Shown piece by piece: positions 47,392-55,646 of a stretch of DNA of 64,000 nucleotides. This DNA comes from Arcobacter roscoffensis (GTDB taxonomy: Bacteria; Campylobacterota; Campylobacteria; Campylobacterales; Arcobacteraceae). The stretch is taken from the NCBI RefSeq assembly GCF_024267655.1, contig NZ_CP100595.1:558001-622000 (forward strand). The letters are read 5' to 3'. Below the pieces are notes generated by a model that worked only from the letters and a program-made list of their open reading frames with translations, ran no database searches and was not told the DNA's origin. The translations under genes and the position numbers were made by a program. The number at the start of each line of letters is the position of its first letter. Position 1 is the stretch's first letter.

Positions 47392-47603
47392 GTAAAGGTC
47401 TGAGAAAGAGACCTGCGTCTCTTTCGTCCTTTACGCAGACTTGATGGTCGGAATGAAATGAAGCCATCATGTCCGAAAAAAAAGCGTTAAGAAAAAGTGA
47501 ATAGTTTCACTTTTTTAGCTTTCGCAGACGAAGTGCTCACAGCGTAGCGTAGCCACGAAGTCCGAAGGACAAACCAGAGTTTCTCGACTCTTTCGAGAAA
47601 CTC
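47392..47603. repeat. G+C-rich hairpin array after groEL
   Basis: About 210 bp of roughly 50% G+C in a ~30% G+C setting. It holds nested inverted repeats: GTAAAGG/CCTTTAC (47392-47398, 47428-47434) enclosing GAAAGAGAC/GTCTCTTTC (47404-47412, 47417-47425); GACTTGATGG/CCATCATGTC with one mismatch (47438-47447, 47464-47473); a terminator (47492-47515); GTCCGAAGGAC (47560-47570); and a perfect 11-bp stem (47577-47587 with 47593-47603). CTTTACGCAGAC and CTTTCGCAGACG are near-repeats within it. No ORF of note. It resembles a repetitive extragenic element or a structured RNA; origin unknown. Confidence 0.6.
47492..47516 (+). terminator. Terminator of the groESL operon
   Basis: Perfect 10-bp stem AAAAAGTGAA (47492-47501) with TTCACTTTTT (47506-47515), loop TAGT, ending in six T residues. 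It lies 100 nt after the groEL stop, so the mRNA includes the first two hairpins of the array. Confidence 0.8.
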
Positions 47604-47642
47604 ACTCCTCTTATTTATACTTAATTTTAAATAATCATATTT

Positions 47643-48431
47643 CTACAAACTATTTAATTTTGAAGGTGTATATCCATAATATCGTTTAAATACCTTTATC
47701 ATATATGATTGGTCTGTAAATCCTGACTCAAAAGCTACATGAGATAATGGAATATTTTTTTTGATTAAATCTTTTGATAAATTTACTTTTTTTATTTGTA
47801 AGTATTGATTTGGTGTAATACCAATATGTTTTTTAAACTCTTTAATCAAGTGATATTTTGTGATTCCAACCTCCAAAGCTATATCTGACAATGAGATTTC
47901 TACTTTCTTATCATATTCATTCATAAATTCTATTGCTTTATTGATTGTTTCTTTTGTACAAGTTATATTTGTAAAGGAAAGGAGTTTTTTATTTGTATGA
48001 TACTTTAAAATGTATTCAATAAATTGAATTATATAAGTCTCTATATCAATATCATTATAGTTTTTACTGCTTATTAGATTGAAGATAAAATTAAAAAGTT
48101 TTATTGCTTCTTTATCATTAATTATAGGATTAAATAAAATGTTTTTTATAGAACTGTCTTGAGTTAAGTTTTTTGCTATTTCATTTATAAGTTCACTATT
48201 AATCATCACATTTAAGTATGACCAACTACTATTTTTAGTTGAGTGTAATTCATAAGGATTTACAACCTGAAGCGTTCCTAAACCTAAATTAAATCTATTT
48301 TTTTCATTTTCATATAAGTGCTCACCTTTATATATCAAACTAAAAGAGTACTCTTCATGGAAATGCTTATCTAATGTTATGTTTTTAAACTTATTATTGA
48401 TAAATGATAATTGCTGTTCTATATTCTTCAT
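47643..48431 (-). CDS. AraC-family transcriptional regulator
   Basis: A 262-aa regulator: N-terminal cupin-like sensor (DKHFHEEYSFSLIYKGEHLY, VNPYELHST) and a C-terminal double helix-turn-helix (SLSDIALEVGITKYHLIKEF, HVAFESGFTDQSYMIKVFKR, YYGYTPSKL). It is divergent from a DMT exporter gene, which it probably controls through the inverted repeat at 48477-48520. Confidence 0.9.
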   Translation of the reverse strand: MKNIEQQLSFINNKFKNITLDKHFHEEYSFSLIYKGEHLYENEKNRFNLGLGTLQVVNPYELHSTKNSSWSYLNVMINSELINEIAKNLTQDSSIKNILFNPIINDKEAIKLFNFIFNLISSKNYNDIDIETYIIQFIEYILKYHTNKKLLSFTNITCTKETINKAIEFMNEYDKKVEISLSDIALEVGITKYHLIKEFKKHIGITPNQYLQIKKVNLSKDLIKKNIPLSHVAFESGFTDQSYMIKVFKRYYGYTPSKLNSL

Positions 48432-48476
48432 ACTTTTACTTTCCTTTATAATTATACTATATAAACTATTTTTGGC

Positions 48477-48520
48477 ATAGTAAAATATTGTGAATTAACT
48501 ATATATCAATATTTTACTAT
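48477..48520. promoter_or_regulatory. Long inverted repeat between AraC regulator and DMT exporter
   Basis: Perfect 14-bp arms: ATAGTAAAATATTG (48477-48490) and its complement CAATATTTTACTAT (48507-48520), 16-nt spacer. The arm centres are 30 nt apart, i.e. about three helical turns, fitting binding of an AraC-type dimer on one face. It lies 45 nt before each start codon. Confidence 0.6.
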
Positions 48521-48565
48521 AGAAAAAACTCATAAAAAGATATATTTTGAAAAAAAGGTATTTAT

Positions 48566-49501
48566 GTGAATAATACTACATTAAAGATTCTACTTTATGG
48601 CCTATTAGCAGCATTGTTTTTTAGTTCAACATTTATTTTTAATAAGTTTATTGCCCAAGATGGAGGTCACTGGTTTTGGTCAGCAACTCTTAGGTATATT
48701 TATATGTTATTGCTTCTATGTATGGGTTTTTATATATTTAAAGGCTATGCGTATCTAAAAGCTTTATTTTCAGAGTTTTTTAATCACTTACTGTTTTGGA
48801 GTATTGCAGGTTCAATTGGATTTGGTATATTTTATGCATTGATTTGTTATGTTGCTGAGAGTTCACCTGCTTGGGTGGTTGCTACTACTTGGCAGTTTAC
48901 AATTATCTCTACTCTTTTTATTTTATTCTTTTTTGGTAAAAAAATATCAAAATCAACATGGATTTTTGTTGGGCTTGTTTTTATTGGTATTTGTTTGATT
49001 AACCTTACCTATATCACTATTGATAATATTACAAGTCAAATTTTTAGTATATTTTTGATTCTTATCGCAAGTTTTGCATATCCAATTGGTAATCAGTTAG
49101 TTTGGGAACTACAAAATAATAACGAGAAATTATCTACTCAAAGAGAAAGTATATTAAAAAACACTTTTTCAAAAGTTTTTTTACTATCTTTAGGTAGTTT
49201 ACCTTTTTGGCTTGTTTTATCTATATTTTTTGATGTGGGTATTCCTTCTAAAAATCAGTTTACATCTATGTTCTTAGTGGCTATTTTTTCTGGTATTATG
49301 GCAACTTCATTGTTTCTATATGCAAGGGCAAAAGCAAATAGTTCTTCAAAGATTGCACTTGTTGATTCTACTCAATCTGGGGAAGTTTTGTTTACATTGT
49401 TATTTGAGATACTGTTTTTATCTATTTTAATACCTTCTTCAATAGGAATAATAGGTATATGTATAGTGGTGATTGGTTTAATAGGATTATCTTTAGTTTA
49501 A
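48566..49501 (+). CDS. DMT-superfamily (EmrE-related, multidrug-type) exporter
   Basis: A 311-aa protein with about ten membrane segments and the drug/metabolite transporter plan (LAALFFSSTFIFNKFIA at the start, IALVDSTQSGEVLFTLLFEILF in the second half). The GTG at 48566 has AAAAAAGG 8 nt upstream; the overlapping ATG at 48564 runs into a stop. Probably exports a small molecule sensed by the divergent AraC regulator. Confidence 0.78.
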   Translation: MNNTTLKILLYGLLAALFFSSTFIFNKFIAQDGGHWFWSATLRYIYMLLLLCMGFYIFKGYAYLKALFSEFFNHLLFWSIAGSIGFGIFYALICYVAESSPAWVVATTWQFTIISTLFILFFFGKKISKSTWIFVGLVFIGICLINLTYITIDNITSQIFSIFLILIASFAYPIGNQLVWELQNNNEKLSTQRESILKNTFSKVFLLSLGSLPFWLVLSIFFDVGIPSKNQFTSMFLVAIFSGIMATSLFLYARAKANSSSKIALVDSTQSGEVLFTLLFEILFLSILIPSSIGIIGICIVVIGLIGLSLV

Positions 49502-49577
49502 TTTCTAGATTAATTTAAGCTTTTTTTAATACTAAATGATGTTATAATACTTGTATACGAACAGTATGGAGGTGTAA

Positions 49578-49601
49578 ATGACGAAGGTTTCACATTTTTA
49601 G
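49578..49601 (+). CDS. Micro-ORF, 7 aa (MTKVSHF)
   Basis: ATG ACG AAG GTT TCA CAT TTT TAG. GGAGGTG begins 10 nt before the ATG and is a perfect 7-nt complement of the 16S tail, the strongest ribosome site noticed in the window, where AAGGA is the norm. The strength of the site on such a short ORF suggests real ribosome binding. Whether the peptide or the act of translation matters is unknown. Confidence 0.4.
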   Translation: MTKVSHF

Positions 49602-49678
49602 TATTGTTAAACACTAATAAAATATTAAATTTGCTATCAAGTAGATTGTATGAATAAGTGTATTTATTTATAAATTTA

Positions 49679-49715
49679 AAAGGGAATAGATTTTTAGAAT
49701 CTGTTCCCTTTTTTT
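49679..49715 (+). terminator. Rho-independent terminator of the orphan transcript
   Basis: 14-bp stem with one G-T pair: 49679-49692 with 49698-49711, loop TTTAG, T-run to 49715. In the other orientation it may also end the minus-strand kinase gene, whose stop is at 49720. Confidence 0.82.
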
Positions 49716-49719
49716 ATGT

Positions 49720-51228
49720 TTAGAGTTTATGTAAAGGAAGCTCGATAGTAAAGCAAGCCCCTTTATACTCTTTTCCTTTGTGTGTAAATTTTAAATTTTT
49801 TACTACAACTTCTCCATCCATACTATCTTTTATTATTCTATGTGTCATAAAAAGACCTAATCCTGTACCTTGGGATTTGTGTTTTGTCGTGAAGTAGGGT
49901 TCAAAGATTTTATCAATAATATCATCATTTATACCATTTGCATTATCATAAATTCTAAGATATCCATAGCTATTTATTTTTTCTAATTCTATGAAAATAT
50001 ATCTTTCTTCAATATTTCTATCTTCTAGAACATCTTTTGCATTTGTAATGATATTTACAATTGCTTGTGTAAGTTCATTTGGGTAGCCCTTCATAATAAT
50101 ATCTTCATTTTTTCTATTTATTACGATTTTAATATGAGAGGTTTTTATAATACCTTCAAGAAGAGTTAAATCTTTTTGAATTATTTCATTTAAGTCAAAA
50201 ACAGTTTTTTCTTTGTCATCTTTTATAAAGTTTTTAAAATCATCAATAGTTTGTGAAAGATGTGCTGTTGTTAACATTATTTGATCAAGGGAATCGTTTA
50301 ATGTCTGTGATTCAAGTTTTCCTAGTTCTTCATAAAGTTTAAGACCACTTGCTGTTGTTGAAATTAAGCTTAGCGGTTGTCTCCATTGGTGGGCTATATT
50401 TGCTATCATTTGCCCCATATCAGCTAGTTTTGCCTGTCTTGTAATAAGTCTATCTTTTTCTTTTAAATTGCTAATATCTATTATTGTAGATATTCTTTTC
50501 TTTTTGTTATCAAGTTGAATTACTTGCCCACTTACAATAGCAGGGAAGTAAGTGTCATCATCCCTTTTTATATAAACTTCATATGTTCTAATATCACCTG
50601 ATTCTAAGTTTCTTTTAACTAAATCTTTACTTTTTTCACACACAAAATCTAAAAGTTTTTTCTCTTTTATCCTTGTATTTTTTTTTAATCGTAAAAGCTC
50701 TTTCCCATATTTATTTATAATCTCACAGTTTCCATACTCATCAGAAATGATTAACCCTTCTGTTAAAGCATTTATCATTCTTTGGAATTCATCATTTTTT
50801 TCTTCAAGTTCTTTTTTTGATTTTTTAAGTTTGTAGTTTGTCTCTCGAAGTAGTGTTGTATCATATACATAAACTACAACAAGCTCTTTTTCTAAATCAA
50901 AAGGTGAAATAGTAATACTTTGTTGCATATTATAAAAAACTGAATCTGCAATTTTATTTAGTTTTATATCAAATAAATAGTTTATTTGTTCACTATTATA
51001 AAATGTTGAAGAGTTTAATCTAAGAGTTGTTTTGATTTTTCTTGAAAGAATTTTAGAGTTTATATTTTCATAAAAGTCCAAAAGGTTCTTATCTTTTATA
51101 TCTTCTTCTTTGATTTTAGTTTGCACTTCCATCCATCTATTCCAAAACTTAACATTTAAGTCTTTATCTAAAATCAAAATACCACTATTTATAGTTTCGC
51201 AGATTAGATTAAATTGATTTTCAAACAT
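49720..51228 (-). CDS. Cytosolic PAS-PAS histidine kinase
   Basis: A 502-aa kinase with no membrane segment: PAS 1 (about 5-125), a short coiled coil, PAS 2 (about 150-265), H-box NIAHQWRQPLSLISTT, N-box NIITNAKDVLED, G1 DNANGINDD and G2 SQGTGLGLFMTH. All catalytic motifs are intact. Its gene follows a CheC-like gene by 2 nt, and no response regulator is adjacent. Confidence 0.9.
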   Translation of the reverse strand: MFENQFNLICETINSGILILDKDLNVKFWNRWMEVQTKIKEEDIKDKNLLDFYENINSKILSRKIKTTLRLNSSTFYNSEQINYLFDIKLNKIADSVFYNMQQSITISPFDLEKELVVVYVYDTTLLRETNYKLKKSKKELEEKNDEFQRMINALTEGLIISDEYGNCEIINKYGKELLRLKKNTRIKEKKLLDFVCEKSKDLVKRNLESGDIRTYEVYIKRDDDTYFPAIVSGQVIQLDNKKKRISTIIDISNLKEKDRLITRQAKLADMGQMIANIAHQWRQPLSLISTTASGLKLYEELGKLESQTLNDSLDQIMLTTAHLSQTIDDFKNFIKDDKEKTVFDLNEIIQKDLTLLEGIIKTSHIKIVINRKNEDIIMKGYPNELTQAIVNIITNAKDVLEDRNIEERYIFIELEKINSYGYLRIYDNANGINDDIIDKIFEPYFTTKHKSQGTGLGLFMTHRIIKDSMDGEVVVKNLKFTHKGKEYKGACFTIELPLHKL

Positions 51229-51230
51229 AA

Positions 51231-51845
51231 TTAATACTCATCTAATATTTTATTGATTGTTCTTTTTATATGCAAAATAGACTCATCTGTAGCAAGCATC
51301 AACAAGTGACCATATATATTTTGTTCTGAAAAGTTTAATTCAGTAGAAATTATGATAACTTGCTGATATTGCTCTATTAAATTATCTTCTAATTGTGAAG
51401 CACTATTAATTAAAGTAATACTTGGAGGTGAAAATGAAGCATATGAATTCATCTCTTTTATAAGAGAACTAATAGTTGTAGAAGATAGAATATTTGTAAT
51501 TTCTAAGATAATATCACATATTTCTTCATCACTAAGGTTTTCATCATTTATTAAATCAAACTCTTCTGAAAGATTAAGTGCGGAGGGTCTATCAATAATA
51601 AAAAGGTTTTCACCTTGAAAATCGCCATTTATTAGTTGTGATGATACAAAATGTTCTTGATTTTTTAGTTGTTTATCCAAGTAAGGTTTTAATTCACTTA
51701 CATTTATAATATTAATATTTGGAATTGCTAAAGTTGCAAATGCATCAATAATATCAGCAATAGCACTACTAGCAGAACCATAAGCAATATTCATTAACTC
51801 TTGTAAACAATCTTTTTCATCTTCATTTAAACTTATGCTATTCAT
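51231..51845 (-). CDS. CheC-like phosphatase/regulator
   Basis: A 204-aa protein with two copies of the CheC active-site pattern, LQELMNIAYGSAS near residue 14 and ILEITNILSSTTISS near residue 106, each with the Glu and Asn used to dephosphorylate CheY-P. It is the first gene of a unit with a PAS kinase. CheC proteins normally act in chemotaxis; here the kinase partner suggests it resets a two-component pathway. Confidence 0.8.
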   Translation of the reverse strand: MNSISLNEDEKDCLQELMNIAYGSASSAIADIIDAFATLAIPNINIINVSELKPYLDKQLKNQEHFVSSQLINGDFQGENLFIIDRPSALNLSEEFDLINDENLSDEEICDIILEITNILSSTTISSLIKEMNSYASFSPPSITLINSASQLEDNLIEQYQQVIIISTELNFSEQNIYGHLLMLATDESILHIKRTINKILDEY

Positions 51846-52099
51846 CTTATTTTCTTCTTATTTTATTATAATTTACTTATTATTATCTATTTGTTGGCTT
51901 ATTTTAAAGCTTTTATAAAACTTTTTCTACATAACAATAATTTATTTTTTATCTTCATAATTCTATTATACAAAAAAATTATGAAAAATAGTAGCAAATT
52001 AAAAAAAGCCAATTTTAATTGTATCATTTTTAGATTAAAGTATATTATTGAAACTTAATGAAGATTAGATAGAATAAAAAAAATAAAAAAAGAGTAATA

Positions 52100-52873
52100 A
52101 TGATAAATAAAATAGTAGAAATAGTAAAAGAAGCATCTTTGATTTTAAAAGAGGGTTATTATAAAAATAAAGATGTAAACTTTAAAGGTAAAAAAGATTT
52201 AGTTACAAAGTATGATGTTGCAGTTGAAAATTTTTTAAAAGAAAGACTTTCACAAGAGTTTAAAGAGTTTAATATTATTGCAGAAGAATCAGACAATAGT
52301 AATATTGAATTTAATGACTCAATTATAATTGATCCTATTGATGGAACAACAAATTTTGTAAATCAAGTACCTCATACTTGTATCTCGTTAGGTGTTTATA
52401 AAAATAAAAAACCTTTTATTGGTGTTGTATATAATCCAATTTTAGATGAACTGTATACAGCACAAGTTGGACAAGGAGCGTATTTAAATGGTGAAAAATT
52501 AGAAGTTTCAAAAGAAAATGACTTCCAAAAAGCTCTTTTATCTACAGGTTTCCCATATACAAGTGGTACTTGTGAAGATGATTTAAATGATGTTATTAAA
52601 AAAATAAAAGATATATTACCGAAGTGTCAAGATATAAGAAGACTAGGTTCTGCTGCTATTGATTTATGTTATGTAGCAAAGGGAACTTATGAAGGATATT
52701 ATGAAATGAATTTAAAGGCTTGGGATGTAAGTGCAGGGCTTATTATTTTACAAGAAGCAGGTGGAAAAGTAAGTAATATAGATGGAAATGAATATACGCT
52801 ATTTGAAGATAAATATATCGTAGCTTCAAATAATCATATACATGAAGATTTGATTAAAAATCTAAATCTTTAA
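52100..52873 (+). CDS. Inositol monophosphatase family protein (SuhB-like)
   Basis: A 257-aa Mg2+-dependent phosphatase: IIAEESDNS, IIDPIDGTTNFVNQVPH and KAWDVSAGLIILQEAGG are the three metal/catalytic motifs. Acts on inositol phosphate, or as SuhB in rRNA transcription. Its last 20 nt overlap the convergent YkgJ-like gene. The 254-bp gap before it holds the promoters of this gene and the CheC unit. Confidence 0.92.
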   Translation: MINKIVEIVKEASLILKEGYYKNKDVNFKGKKDLVTKYDVAVENFLKERLSQEFKEFNIIAEESDNSNIEFNDSIIIDPIDGTTNFVNQVPHTCISLGVYKNKKPFIGVVYNPILDELYTAQVGQGAYLNGEKLEVSKENDFQKALLSTGFPYTSGTCEDDLNDVIKKIKDILPKCQDIRRLGSAAIDLCYVAKGTYEGYYEMNLKAWDVSAGLIILQEAGGKVSNIDGNEYTLFEDKYIVASNNHIHEDLIKNLNL

Positions 52874-53465
52874 AATAAGGCTTTTCAAGATGTATCAAAG
52901 ATTCTTGATGCATCTTCATATATTTATTAGTACTTTCTTTATTATATTTATAAAATAGAATTCCTTTTATTGTAATACAGTGTTCTAAATCCTCTTTTTT
53001 ATTAAACTTATCAAACTCATGGAAAGTATCTATATATTTGTCTTGATAATTATCTAAAATAGGAACAAAAAAATCTTTATTAACATTTGAATTCTCTACT
53101 ATTAAAGAGTCCTTGTTATTTTTATTAACAGCAGGACAAAGAGAATCTATATAAATCTTATTATCAATGTTTGCACTTAAAGGGTATGTTCTACATATTG
53201 AAGACCTTTTTTCATAAATGCCACACCTAAAGTCTTTTAAATGTGGACAAAAGTCTTTGCCATTTGTAAGAATAATTACAGGTTTTAGATAACCTAATTC
53301 ACCAAAAATAAAAAGAATAGGATAGTTCTCATATATTTCTTCAAAATCAGATAATATAATTTGAGAAAATACAGTTCCTTTCCTTCCATCACAACAGTTT
53401 GCTTCACAAGTTTCACATGAAGAGAAAGTAAAATAGTCATTGCTTGTATCTATAAATTGTTTCAT
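52854..53465 (-). CDS. YkgJ-family Cys-cluster protein
   Basis: A 203-aa protein of the CxxCxxxCC zinc/iron-cluster family: CETCEANCCDGRKG at residues 17-30, then CPHLKDFRCGIYEKRSSICRTYP and DSLCPA. The cysteines are set to bind a metal. Function unknown. Convergent overlap with suhB-like 3' end. Confidence 0.82.
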   Translation of the reverse strand: MKQFIDTSNDYFTFSSCETCEANCCDGRKGTVFSQIILSDFEEIYENYPILFIFGELGYLKPVIILTNGKDFCPHLKDFRCGIYEKRSSICRTYPLSANIDNKIYIDSLCPAVNKNNKDSLIVENSNVNKDFFVPILDNYQDKYIDTFHEFDKFNKKEDLEHCITIKGILFYKYNKESTNKYMKMHQESLIHLEKPYFKDLDF

Positions 53466-53593
53466 AATCAGATTGTAGCAAAAAAAAATTACGAAATTCT
53501 AAATGATATAATAAGTTATGCAGTTATCAAAGCATTTTTTTAGTTAGACTTAAATATAATAACACGATATATTTTCACTTAAAAAGGTATTAC

Positions 53594-55396
53594 ATGTGCG
53601 GAATTGTTGGTTATATTGGTAAACAAAATACAAAAGAGATTTTACTTGATGGTTTAAAAGAATTAGAGTATAGAGGTTATGATTCAGCTGGAATTGCTCT
53701 ATTAAATCAAGAAAAAATTGATGTTTATAAAGCTTTAGGAAAATTGAATAACTTAAGAGAAAAAGTGGATTCAAATACTAATGCTTATGAAATTGGAATA
53801 GGTCATACGAGATGGGCAACGCATGGTAAGCCAACAGAATTAAACGCACACCCACATTTAGGTGAATACTCTTATGTAGTTCATAATGGAATTATTGAAA
53901 ACTACAAAGAATTAAAAGAAGAACTAATTGCAAAAGGACATAAGTTTGTATCTCAAACAGATACAGAAGTTATTGTACACCTTTTTGAAAACTATCAAAA
54001 CGAATTAAATGACACAACAAAAGCCTTTCATAATACTATTGAAAGATTAGAAGGTGCTTTTTCAATTCTTTTAATCTCAAAGGCAGCACCAAAAAAAGTA
54101 TACTTCTTTAAACATGGAAGCCCTTTAATAGTAGCAAAAGGAAATGAGGAAAACGAAGTTTTATTTGCTTCTTCTGATGCACCTTTAATTGGTTTAGCAA
54201 ATGATGTAGTATATTTAGAAGATGGAATAGGTGGGGTTGCAAGTGCTGAAAATGGAATAGAATTCTTTTGTGATGATTACTCTTGGTCTACTTTACCTTC
54301 TTCTAAACAATATGCTCAAAAAGATGGTTTTAGATTCTTTATGGAAAAAGAGATTTACGAGCAAAGTGATGTAGTAAGTGATTGTATGCTAGGTCGTATA
54401 AAAGATAATGAAACTTTCTTTGATGAGATAGATGCTTCAATAATTGAAGGAATTAAAGAGATTAAAATTTGTGCTTGTGGTACATCATATCATGCAGGAC
54501 TTACAGCGGCATATCTATTTGAAAGACTTTCAAAAGTTAAATGTAATGTAGAAATTGCAAGTGAGTTTAGATATAAAGAACCTTTATTAACAGATGATAC
54601 TTTATTTATAGTAATTTCACAAAGTGGTGAGACAGCAGATACTTTAGAAGCTTTAAAAATGGCAAAAAATGCAGGATTAAAATCACTAGTAGTATGTAAT
54701 GTAGATAATTCATCTATGACAAGAGTTACTGATTATAAGATACTTACAAGAGCAGGAATTGAAAAAGGTGTTGCTTCAACAAAAGCTTTTTCAACACAAA
54801 CAGTTGTTTTATGGATGTTAGCCTTATATTTTGCAAAAGAAAAAAATGTAATAGATAATGAAGTTTTACAAAATGAACTTCATGCTTTAAGAGAAGTTCC
54901 AAAGTCACTTATTGTAAATGACAAAATTCATGAAAAAACAAAAAGATTATCAAAAAGATATTTACATGGGCATGGTTTCTTCTTTATTGGAAGAGACGTA
55001 TTCTTCCCATTAGCTTTAGAAGGGGCATTAAAATTAAAAGAGATTTCATATTTACATGCAGAGGGTTACCCAGCAGGTGAGATGAAACATGGACCTATTG
55101 CTTTAGCTGATCCTGAACTATTTACAATAGCACTTATGCCTCAAAACTTACTATATGACAAGATTAAGTCAAATGTTGAAGAGTTAAGTGCAAGAGATAG
55201 TACTATTTGTGCAGTATCTCCTCTTGATTTTGAATTAGCAGACGATTTTATAAAAACTGAAAAAACAGATCATTATATGTTAGAGTTTTTTGAAATGCTA
55301 GTTGCTTTACAACTTCTTTCTATGGAAATATCTATTAGATTAGGAAATGATGTAGATATGCCAAGAAATCTTGCAAAAAGTGTGACAGTAGAATAA
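53594..55396 (+). CDS. glmS: Glutamine-fructose-6-phosphate aminotransferase
   Basis: A 600-aa enzyme: MCGIVGYIG with Cys2 as the glutaminase nucleophile, ELEYRGYDSAGIA, and two SIS domains (CGTSYHAGL, SQSGETADT, C-terminal AKSVTVE). Makes glucosamine-6-phosphate for cell-wall precursors. -10 TATAAT at about 53553. No glmS ribozyme fits in the short leader. Confidence 0.97.
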   Translation: MCGIVGYIGKQNTKEILLDGLKELEYRGYDSAGIALLNQEKIDVYKALGKLNNLREKVDSNTNAYEIGIGHTRWATHGKPTELNAHPHLGEYSYVVHNGIIENYKELKEELIAKGHKFVSQTDTEVIVHLFENYQNELNDTTKAFHNTIERLEGAFSILLISKAAPKKVYFFKHGSPLIVAKGNEENEVLFASSDAPLIGLANDVVYLEDGIGGVASAENGIEFFCDDYSWSTLPSSKQYAQKDGFRFFMEKEIYEQSDVVSDCMLGRIKDNETFFDEIDASIIEGIKEIKICACGTSYHAGLTAAYLFERLSKVKCNVEIASEFRYKEPLLTDDTLFIVISQSGETADTLEALKMAKNAGLKSLVVCNVDNSSMTRVTDYKILTRAGIEKGVASTKAFSTQTVVLWMLALYFAKEKNVIDNEVLQNELHALREVPKSLIVNDKIHEKTKRLSKRYLHGHGFFFIGRDVFFPLALEGALKLKEISYLHAEGYPAGEMKHGPIALADPELFTIALMPQNLLYDKIKSNVEELSARDSTICAVSPLDFELADDFIKTEKTDHYMLEFFEMLVALQLLSMEISIRLGNDVDMPRNLAKSVTVE

Positions 55397-55407
55397 AAAA
55401 TTCTACT
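55387..55407 (+). terminator. Hairpin after glmS
   Basis: 8-bp stem AGTAGAAT (55387-55394) with ATTCTACT (55400-55407), loop AAAAA, overlapping the glmS stop. TTTA follows; likely a moderate terminator. Confidence 0.55.
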
Positions 55408-55450
55408 TTACACGTATAAAAGAATATTTTAGATAAAATTTATCACTTTT

Positions 55451-55465
55451 TTACAATTTTTGTAA
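55451..55465. promoter_or_regulatory. Small palindrome in the metK promoter region
   Basis: TTACAA (55451-55456) and TTGTAA (55460-55465) with a TTT centre. It lies among A/T-rich possible -10 boxes in the 207-bp gap between glmS and metK. It may be an operator; nothing identifies its regulator. Confidence 0.3.
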
Positions 55466-55522
55466 TTAAGAAAATTCAAACTTTTATTTTTATTTTTATA
55501 AATTTTTTAACTTTAAACGCAG

Positions 55523-55613
55523 TTGGAAAACAAAAATGGAAAACAAAAGAATGGAAAACAATGAGACTTTGGTCTTTGGAAAACAAAAGGATGGAAAACA
55601 AAAATGGAAAACA
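55523..55613 (+). repeat. Six GGAAAACA repeats across the metK start
   Basis: GGAAAACA occurs at 55525, 55538, 55553, 55578, 55593 and 55606, i.e. with spacings 13, 15, 25, 15 and 13. Four of the copies are preceded by AT, giving ATGGAAAACAA, the exact start of the metK coding sequence (ATG at 55536, 55551, 55591 and 55604). The first and fourth copies read TTGG. A small hairpin AGAC/GTCT (55564-55567, 55572-55575) sits in the centre. The block looks like duplication of the metK start region; GGA of each unit could serve as ribosome site for the next ATG. Confidence 0.8.
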
Positions 55614-55646
55614 AGACACAGTATTTATTTACAAGTGAAGTTGTAA
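55536..55646 (+). CDS. Possible upstream ORF overlapping the metK start
   Basis: Opened by the repeat-derived ATG at 55536 (and 55551 in the same frame), it reads 36 codons, MENKRMENNETLVFGKQK and on, and ends at TAA 55644-55646, 40 nt inside metK in another frame. Ribosomes starting here would pass over the metK start. There is no independent sign that the peptide is selected. Confidence 0.25.
   Translation: MENKRMENNETLVFGKQKDGKQKWKTRHSIYLQVKL

Larger units (their letters stand above)
49555..49715 (+). ncRNA. Orphan short transcript with 7-codon ORF and strong terminator
   Basis: A -10 TATAAT at 49543-49548 would start an RNA at about 49555. It has a small 5' hairpin (TACTTGT with ACAGTA), a hairpin around the micro-ORF start (GTGTAAA with TTTCAC), a TTAGT/ACTAA hairpin at its stop, and a 14-bp terminator ending at 49715. 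The whole unit fits between the exporter gene and the end of a minus-strand kinase gene, so it is not the leader of any gene. It may be a small RNA, a micropeptide mRNA, or both. Confidence 0.55.

Noticed and set aside
53466-53593. glmS ribozyme before glmS
   Set aside because: The gap is about 130 nt, A/T-rich, and lacks the conserved ribozyme core.
55451-55466. TTGTAAT in the metK promoter region as a Pho-like box
   Set aside because: It is part of an inverted, not direct, repeat and lacks the upstream half site.
55397-55603. SAM riboswitch before metK
   Set aside because: No conserved SAM-riboswitch core or long paired region; the leader is A/T-rich and filled by the repeats.
55523-55613. 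metK leader repeats as a CRISPR array
   Set aside because: Units are only 8-13 nt, spacings unequal, and they copy the metK start codon context; no cas genes.
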